Below, piece after piece: positions 13,681 through 18,485 of a stretch of 18,485 bases of DNA. How positions within the stretch are numbered: the stretch's first letter is position 1; each line of letters opens with the position of its first letter. The position numbers and the translations under genes were made by a program. The notes under the pieces were generated by a model. It saw only the letters and a list, made by a program, of their open reading frames with translations, had not been told where the DNA came from and made no database searches. The DNA comes from a bacterium (GTDB lineage Bacteria > SM23-81 > DAOVCL01): positions 1-18,485 of the forward strand of contig JAOZPP010000072.1 in the NCBI GenBank assembly GCA_029932675.1. Reading direction: 5' to 3'.

Positions 13681-16035
13681 CTAACTTCCTTGATAATCGA
13701 CGGGGATTGTTCCCTTCCCCCCTCTGAGCTCAGACTGCTGGAGTTCCTCCTCTAAGAGATCAGCCTCCTGAGCCACCAGATGCATTCGATGGAGGGCGAG
13801 CAACCAGGATATAGTTGACTCACCACCCTGGTTTTGATTGACCCCTCCTGGTTGAAGACCATCATAACAGCCTCCAGTGGAAAAATCGTAGAGCATCTGG
13901 TGGAGGTCATTCCTACCTAAAAACCAGCTAAAGGCCAGTTCCCTTATTTCCTGCCAATGATCATCCCGCGTAGCCATTTCCGCCTGCCAGCAGGCATCTA
14001 CCAATGCTGCTGCATTCACCGGCTGTTGGTCAAAACGGGCTCTCTCCTTACCCCGCTCAAACCATCCTTGGTTGCCGATCAAGGAGAGATGTCCCTCCTC
14101 CGTATCGCTTTGGAGTTCAATTAGCCATCTCAGGGATCGTAACCCCTGATTAAACATCTCCTCATCGGCCAGATGGCTTCCTGCAGCGATGAGGGCTTGG
14201 GTGAGGCGGGCGTTTTCATAGGAGAGGATGTCCTCGGCCCAGGGCCAGTCTGGACTGGAGTTTACCTCAAAGAGGGCATAGAGTCGGCGAGCGAGCTGGA
14301 TCATAATGTTCTTTACCTCGGTGTCGCCTGGAAAGCGTTGGAGGTAGTGGAGCGCCCCTAAGATGGAGAAGGCCCAAGGGCGTGGAAAGGAGAGGGAGAG
14401 GCAGGAGCGGATGGTTTGCTGAAAGAGGCGGACGGACAACCCCAAAATAGGAGGGGGAAGCGAACAGGAGGTAGCATAGCCCAAGGCCCAAACGGCCCGG
14501 CCATGGCTGTCCTCAGAGCCAACCTCTTCCAACCACTTTCTCTCATAGCTCATAAAGTTCCGCATCCTCCCGCTCTCCGGATCCAGAGCATAGTTAAGAA
14601 AGGCCAGGTAAGTGTGTAGAAGGGGGAATATCCCCTTGTCTTGAAAGAGTTCCCAGTTCATCAGGGTGATGATCAGGGCCCGGGCATTATCATCTGTGCA
14701 ATAGCCATGAAACCAATCCGGGGTGGTGAAGGTGGCATGCTGCACAAGGCCTGTGGTGTCAGTGAGCCTTTCGAGGTGGGCGAGGTCGATATCCGGGAGC
14801 GCCGGTGATTTAATGGTCTTTCGCCAAAGGCGTCCAGCCTTGGCCTGCTGGCCATATTCTGAGAGGGCTCTCTCAAAGGCCTCCGCGTATCTCCCCGAGG
14901 TTTCCCGCCAGGTCATCTGCCTACCAAACTGGTAGGCCAGTTTACGCATCCTATTTCGCTTGGTCTCATCGCTGAGAAGGTCGATGAGGCTCTCGGCGAT
15001 GGCCTGGCTATCCCGGAAGGGGACTAAGCTCCCTCGTCCCTCAGCTAAGAGTTCCTTCGCATACCAGGAAGGGGTAGCAACGATGGGTTTTCCACAGGCA
15101 GCAGCATAGGCAAGTGTGCCGGAGACGATCTGTTCTTCGGCGAGATAAGGGGCCAGATAGATGTCTGCCGCTACCAAGAGCTGCACCAACCTCTCCTGGG
15201 TAACGAACCGGTCATGGAAGCTGACCCACTCCTCCAACCTGTTTTCCTTCACCCTTCGTTCCAAGAGGAGGCGGTACTGCTCTCCAAAGTGTCGTTTAAC
15301 CTCAGGGTGGGTAGTGCCAACCACTAAATAGAGGACCTTGGGGAATTTTTTTGCCACTGTGGAAATAGCATCGATGGCAAACTCGATGCCCTTGCTTGGA
15401 TTGAGGAGTCCAAAGGTGAGGATAAGCCAACGCCCCTCGGCCTGAAATTGGTCCTTGTAGTAGGCCGGGTCGATAAAGGGTACATCTGGGGTCCCGTGGT
15501 GGATCATCACTATCTTCTTCGCTGGTATCCTATAGGCCTCGGTGAGTATATCGACAGCGGTCTTCGACTGAACGACCACAAGGGTGGAAAGGGAACTCAC
15601 CCTACGGAGGACATCCTTCTGGATTGGAGAAGGGGTTTTGAGCAGGGTGTGAAGGGTGGTTACTACAGGTTTCTTTAAATGCTCAAGGAGATAAAGGATA
15701 TGACTCCCCTCCTCTCCTCCAAAGATACCGAATTCGTGTTGGAGTGAGACGACATCGACGGGGGAAAGGTTTAGAAAATCTGCGGCATCTCGGTAATCGT
15801 CCTTATAGTGATCTCGGATTTCAAACTTCACCTCTGATGGATAGGGAGTAATAGGAGCAACCTTGTTTAAGGCCACCACTTGAAGGTTTTCATTTGTCTT
15901 TTCCGATAGGGTAGCCCCATACAGCCCGCTGAGGCCGTGGAGCAGATCTTGGGTGAAGGTTCCAATACCACACCGCCGGGGCGGATAAGTGCTGATAAAA
16001 GCTACCTTAAGAGGTTTAAACAATCCTGTGCCCAT
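13681..16035 (-). CDS. GT4-like glycosyltransferase fused to a glycosidase-like (probable alpha/alpha-barrel) domain
   Basis: A 784-residue two-part protein. Residues about 8-395 form a GT-B glycosyltransferase: VAFISTYPPRRCGIGTFTQD (11-30), SLQHEFGIFGG (97-107), TFGLLNPSKGIE (207-218), and SGTLAYAAACGKPIVATPSW (305-324). The usual GT4 E-x7-E is replaced by Gln302 and Tyr310 in this alignment. Residues about 410-784 are mostly helical with repeated acidic/aromatic motifs: FHGYCTDDNARALI (442-455), EDSHGRAVWALGYA (508-521), WPWAEDILSYENARL (597-611), FDQQPVNAAALVDA (678-691) and YDGLQPGGVNQNQGGES (724-740). This resembles (alpha/alpha)6 sugar-cleaving enzymes, but I cannot name the family. The start follows GGGGG at 7 bases and lies 4 bases after the upstream GT4 stop. 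It probably acts with that GT4 and the GH130 protein on one glycan. No signal peptide is seen, so it should be cytoplasmic. Confidence 0.85.
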   Translation of the reverse strand: MGTGLFKPLKVAFISTYPPRRCGIGTFTQDLLHGLSGLYGATLSEKTNENLQVVALNKVAPITPYPSEVKFEIRDHYKDDYRDAADFLNLSPVDVVSLQHEFGIFGGEEGSHILYLLEHLKKPVVTTLHTLLKTPSPIQKDVLRRVSSLSTLVVVQSKTAVDILTEAYRIPAKKIVMIHHGTPDVPFIDPAYYKDQFQAEGRWLILTFGLLNPSKGIEFAIDAISTVAKKFPKVLYLVVGTTHPEVKRHFGEQYRLLLERRVKENRLEEWVSFHDRFVTQERLVQLLVAADIYLAPYLAEEQIVSGTLAYAAACGKPIVATPSWYAKELLAEGRGSLVPFRDSQAIAESLIDLLSDETKRNRMRKLAYQFGRQMTWRETSGRYAEAFERALSEYGQQAKAGRLWRKTIKSPALPDIDLAHLERLTDTTGLVQHATFTTPDWFHGYCTDDNARALIITLMNWELFQDKGIFPLLHTYLAFLNYALDPESGRMRNFMSYERKWLEEVGSEDSHGRAVWALGYATSCSLPPPILGLSVRLFQQTIRSCLSLSFPRPWAFSILGALHYLQRFPGDTEVKNIMIQLARRLYALFEVNSSPDWPWAEDILSYENARLTQALIAAGSHLADEEMFNQGLRSLRWLIELQSDTEEGHLSLIGNQGWFERGKERARFDQQPVNAAALVDACWQAEMATRDDHWQEIRELAFSWFLGRNDLHQMLYDFSTGGCYDGLQPGGVNQNQGGESTISWLLALHRMHLVAQEADLLEEELQQSELRGGKGTIPVDYQGS

Positions 16036-16039
16036 TGCT

Positions 16040-17071
16040 TCACCCCCTTTCTTGTAAAATGCGTTCGTATACCTCTATATATTGATTTACCATCCTTTCG
16101 ACGGTAAAGCGGGCTTCAACCCATGATCGACACCGCTGGCGGTCCAACTGATGGATCTGAGGAATTACCTTGACGGCCTCTTCAGGAGAATGGACTAAAA
16201 ATCCGTTTTCCCCATCCTGAATGATCTCCGGGATAGAACCCCGGGGGATGCCGATCACCGGAGTACCACAGGCCATAGCCTCCACTAGGCTGAGCCCAAA
16301 GGGCTCATCAAAGTTGATTAAGTGGAGGAGAGCCTTGGCCTTCCCTAAAATTTCTCCCTTTCCCTCTGGTCCCACCGGCCCGATGTAACGGATGGAATCA
16401 TTGTCTAGCCAAGGGGCAACCTTTTCCTTATAGTAAACTCCGTCCTGAATGATCCCGGCAATCACCAGCGGAAGACCTGCTTCTCTGGCCACCTGAATGG
16501 CTTCATAGACCCCTTTGTCTTCATGGATGCGTCCGAAGACGAGCAGATAGTCGCCTTGATCCTCGTAAAAAGGATACTCCTCTACGGGAATGCCATGGTG
16601 GATAGTGGCCATATATTCCAGATCTGATTGCCGGTCAGCCTCGCTAATGGCGACATAATAGACCTTGCGGTTATATTTGCGATAGACCGGAAGGATCTTC
16701 GGGGAGGAGAAACCATGGATTGTGGTAAGCACAGGAGTAGCTACTAACCCAGAATAGGTGAGCGGCAAGAAGTCAAAGTGGTTGTGAATTAGATCGAACT
16801 CGCTGGCATGTTCAAAGACCTCTGATATGTGTAAGCATTCCCATACCTTAGGGCTAAGCTGAGGATCTTCTTCATAGGGATGTGGACAAATCCAATGGAG
16901 ACGAGCCTTGGTGTGCGAATCCCCAGTGGCGAAAAGGGTGACATCAATGCCCTCACGGACCAATCCCTCCGTTAAGAGGCTTACCACCCACTCCCAGGGG
17001 CCGTAGTGGCGGGGTGGGGTCCTCCAGGCGATGGGGCTGAGCATGGCAATATGGATATCCCTCAAGTCCAT
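16040..17071 (-). CDS. GT4 family glycosyltransferase
   Basis: A 343-residue GT-B fold glycosyltransferase. Seen: an N-terminal IAMLSPIAWRTPPRHYGPWE loop (acceptor side), FDLIHNHFDFLPL (92-104), YLLVFGRIHEDKGVYEAI (175-192) at the start of the nucleotide-sugar domain, and a canonical E-x7-E in DEPFGLSLVEAMACGTPVIG (Glu256, Glu264). Retaining transfer from an NDP-sugar is expected; with GH130 next to it, GDP-mannose or a similar donor is plausible but unproven. The ATG at 17071 has only AAGG right before it; a second ATG nine codons in is possible but would remove the first beta strand. It is the middle gene of a three-gene minus-strand operon, 15 bases after GH130. Confidence 0.92.
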   Translation of the reverse strand: MDLRDIHIAMLSPIAWRTPPRHYGPWEWVVSLLTEGLVREGIDVTLFATGDSHTKARLHWICPHPYEEDPQLSPKVWECLHISEVFEHASEFDLIHNHFDFLPLTYSGLVATPVLTTIHGFSSPKILPVYRKYNRKVYYVAISEADRQSDLEYMATIHHGIPVEEYPFYEDQGDYLLVFGRIHEDKGVYEAIQVAREAGLPLVIAGIIQDGVYYKEKVAPWLDNDSIRYIGPVGPEGKGEILGKAKALLHLINFDEPFGLSLVEAMACGTPVIGIPRGSIPEIIQDGENGFLVHSPEEAVKVIPQIHQLDRQRCRSWVEARFTVERMVNQYIEVYERILQERG

Positions 17072-17086
17072 CCTTATGGTAAAAGG

Positions 17087-18067
17087 TTATAGGGGGGGGC
17101 GCGATCTCCTCAGACACAGGTCGATCAGGTCTTCTATCTTGGCTGTGCCCACACAGAGGACCTGGTCTGCCCCTCCCCAGTAGATCTTCACCGTCCCATC
17201 CTCTTCCGGAACAGCACCGCAGCAGAAAACGACATTAGGTACATAGCCGGTTAGCTCCCAAGGATCTTCAGGCTGGAGTATCCATTCATCCGCTACTCCT
17301 CTAATTCGGGATGGCTCCTCCAAGTCATGGAGAACAACCCCCAGTCGGTAGATTGCCCCCCTCATTGTCTGAAAACATCCGTGATAGATGTGCAGCCAAC
17401 CCTGGCTTGTGGCGAATGGGGTAGCCCCTGGACCTATCTTCAGCTCATCCCAATGGTATTTCAACGGTTTCATTAAGATTTGAGAGTTCCCCCAATGGAT
17501 GAGGTCAGGCGAATAGGAGAGCCAGATGGACCAGGGGGATATCCCCGAATGGGGACGATCAAGCCTAAGATAATAACCATTAAATCTTTTGGGGAAGATG
17601 ACCACATTTCGGTAATCAACCTGGGTGATCAAAGCAACCCTCTCCACTTTCTTGAAGTCCTCGGTGCGCGCCAAACCCACCCTCACCCCATATCTAGAAT
17701 AGGCGCTGTAGGTTATCAGATACTCCCCTTCCACTTCGCAGATGCGTGGATCCTCAACCCCATACTCCTCGTAGGCAGAGAAGACCCCCTCCTTCGATGG
17801 CGTCATAAATGGTTGGGGATTAACCTGAAAATGGAAGCCATCTGAGCTTTCTGCGAGGCCGATGATCGAGCGTCCATTGCGCCGGTGAGCCCTGAAGAGC
17901 ATCAGGTACCTCTCTCCGATTTTGACGACACCGGCATTATGGACTGTTTCCACCGGATAGGGCACATCCTTCCTGGTGAGGATGGGATTTCCTTCGTATC
18001 GTTTGATGATGTTAGTATTCACAGGGGTATTCATCATAGATTTTGGGAAGCGGATGCTACCGATCAC
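17087..18067 (-). CDS. Glycoside hydrolase family 130 (mannoside phosphorylase-type)
   Basis: A five-bladed beta-propeller enzyme of GH130, up to 326 residues long. Seen: RYEGNPILTR at the N-terminus, the catalytic-acid motif GVEDPRI (Asp106), a K-I-G-P-G-A-T-P-F segment followed by GWLHIYHG (223-230), and a C-terminal GGADQVLCVGTA segment. GH130 members phosphorolyse or hydrolyse beta-1,4- or beta-1,2-linked mannosides and release mannose 1-phosphate when phosphate is used. The subfamily cannot be fixed by eye. No signal peptide is present, so it should be intracellular. The start is uncertain: the GTG at 18067 and the ATGs at 18037 and 18034 all lack a clear ribosome binding site, and family homology begins after them. 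It is the first gene of the operon. Confidence 0.9.
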   Translation of the reverse strand: MIGSIRFPKSMMNTPVNTNIIKRYEGNPILTRKDVPYPVETVHNAGVVKIGERYLMLFRAHRRNGRSIIGLAESSDGFHFQVNPQPFMTPSKEGVFSAYEEYGVEDPRICEVEGEYLITYSAYSRYGVRVGLARTEDFKKVERVALITQVDYRNVVIFPKRFNGYYLRLDRPHSGISPWSIWLSYSPDLIHWGNSQILMKPLKYHWDELKIGPGATPFATSQGWLHIYHGCFQTMRGAIYRLGVVLHDLEEPSRIRGVADEWILQPEDPWELTGYVPNVVFCCGAVPEEDGTVKIYWGGADQVLCVGTAKIEDLIDLCLRRSRPPL

Positions 18068-18378
18068 AAGAAGGTAAAATCAGGCTACACTCCCTCTGCT
18101 ATAAGGGGGTATCTAACCAATTACCAATTGGAACTTAACCCCATTGATTCCCAAATCCCCATGGGGGCTTTCCCCTCTGGCTTAGTGGTTTTGTGCTTAC
18201 CAGGATTGGCCACTCTCCTAATTGAGCCCTGTCCCTCGGAATTTGTTTAAACTATGGAATGCGCAGCTAAGGGATGAGAATCAGGAAAAAGGAAAAGAAG
18301 GCCTTACAGACCATATGGGGCGGTTTGATCTTGGCCTTAAATTAAATGCCTCTTTTGCTATGAGACTGAAGAGGGACT
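18068..18378 (-). other. Long untranslated leader of the GH130-GT operon, possibly regulatory
   Basis: About 310 nt separate the predicted transcript start from the GH130 start, with no convincing gene. Reading the minus strand, two nested short stems occur: GGCU/AGCC (18228-18225 with 18182-18179) and AGUGG/CCACU (18214-18210 with 18188-18184). A perfect CCCCATGGGG palindrome lies at 18157-18166. A 13-codon mini-ORF (18162-18121, MGIWESMGLSSNW) follows a GAGGGG at good spacing. I match none of this to a known riboswitch class. Confidence 0.3.
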
Positions 18379-18384
18379 CCTTAT

Positions 18385-18412
18385 ATTATAAGATAAAAGA
18401 CGGGGATGTCAA
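18385..18412 (-). promoter_or_regulatory. Consensus sigma-70 promoter for the GH130-GT operon
   Basis: On the minus strand a perfect TTGACA (18412-18407) and a perfect TATAAT (18390-18385) are separated by 16 bp. This is the best-matching promoter in the window and points toward the GH130 gene. The remaining bases to the window end (18413-18485) show nothing I recognise. Confidence 0.7.
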
Positions 18413-18485
18413 GGAAAAATCTAAGGGAATATGGCTGATGACCCCACATGGTAACCACCCTGAATAGATTCTCTCTCTTTCATCC

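Noticed and set aside
18222-18467. 81-codon plus-strand ORF near the window end
   Set aside because: TTG start without a clear ribosome binding site, no recognisable motif, and it covers the opposite-strand consensus promoter; more likely chance.

Overview
The window is bacterial, of medium GC content, with tightly packed genes, purine-rich GGAGG/GGGG ribosome binding sites, many AGG/AGA arginine codons and frequent ATGA or short stop/start overlaps. The mixture (AmrS-type radical SAM protein, DUF72, RadC, a GH130/GT4 cluster) would fit an anaerobic, possibly thermophilic, deep-branching or Desulfobacterota-like bacterium. That lineage guess is weak, because no rRNA or other taxonomic marker is present.

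Region 1 (1-1496, +): the C-terminal two thirds of an AmmeMemoRadiSam radical SAM protein. Its N-terminal cluster-binding part is absent and the preceding sequence carries stops in all three frames. A DUF72 gene follows and overlaps its stop codon.

Region 2 (1503-9127, +): a defence-type operon behind a TTGACT-N16-TATAAA promoter: radC, hsdR, hsdM, an AlbA_2/HATPase regulator-like gene, and hsdS. HsdR, HsdM and HsdS look intact and should form a working Type I restriction-modification system. HsdR carries what looks like a carboxypeptidase-regulatory-like beta-sandwich domain between its helicase and C-terminal domains. The AlbA_2 gene is broken by two small insertions (an extra A, and a TGCT duplication).

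Region 3 (9128-11307, +): an AbiE-like (type IV) toxin-antitoxin module with its own promoter and two strong TTTCACC-N4-GGTGAAA palindromes. The antitoxin-like gene is intact. The nucleotidyltransferase toxin gene is interrupted by one in-frame TGA. Just after it lies an 80-bp decayed copy of the 3' end of hsdS, so the module is bracketed by two hsdS tails.

Region 4 (11365-13544, +): an ABC-2 type export system, ATPase plus permease (NatA/NatB-like), ending in a convergent intergenic region with short hairpins.

Region 5 (18412-13681, -): a carbohydrate operon with a perfect TTGACA-N16-TATAAT promoter, a roughly 310-nt leader, a GH130 mannoside phosphorylase/hydrolase, a GT4 glycosyltransferase, and a 784-residue protein joining a GT4-like domain to a glycosidase-like C-terminal domain. 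Together they suggest synthesis and phosphorolytic or hydrolytic turnover of a mannose-containing glycan or solute.

No tRNA, rRNA, CRISPR array, integrase or transposase is visible.
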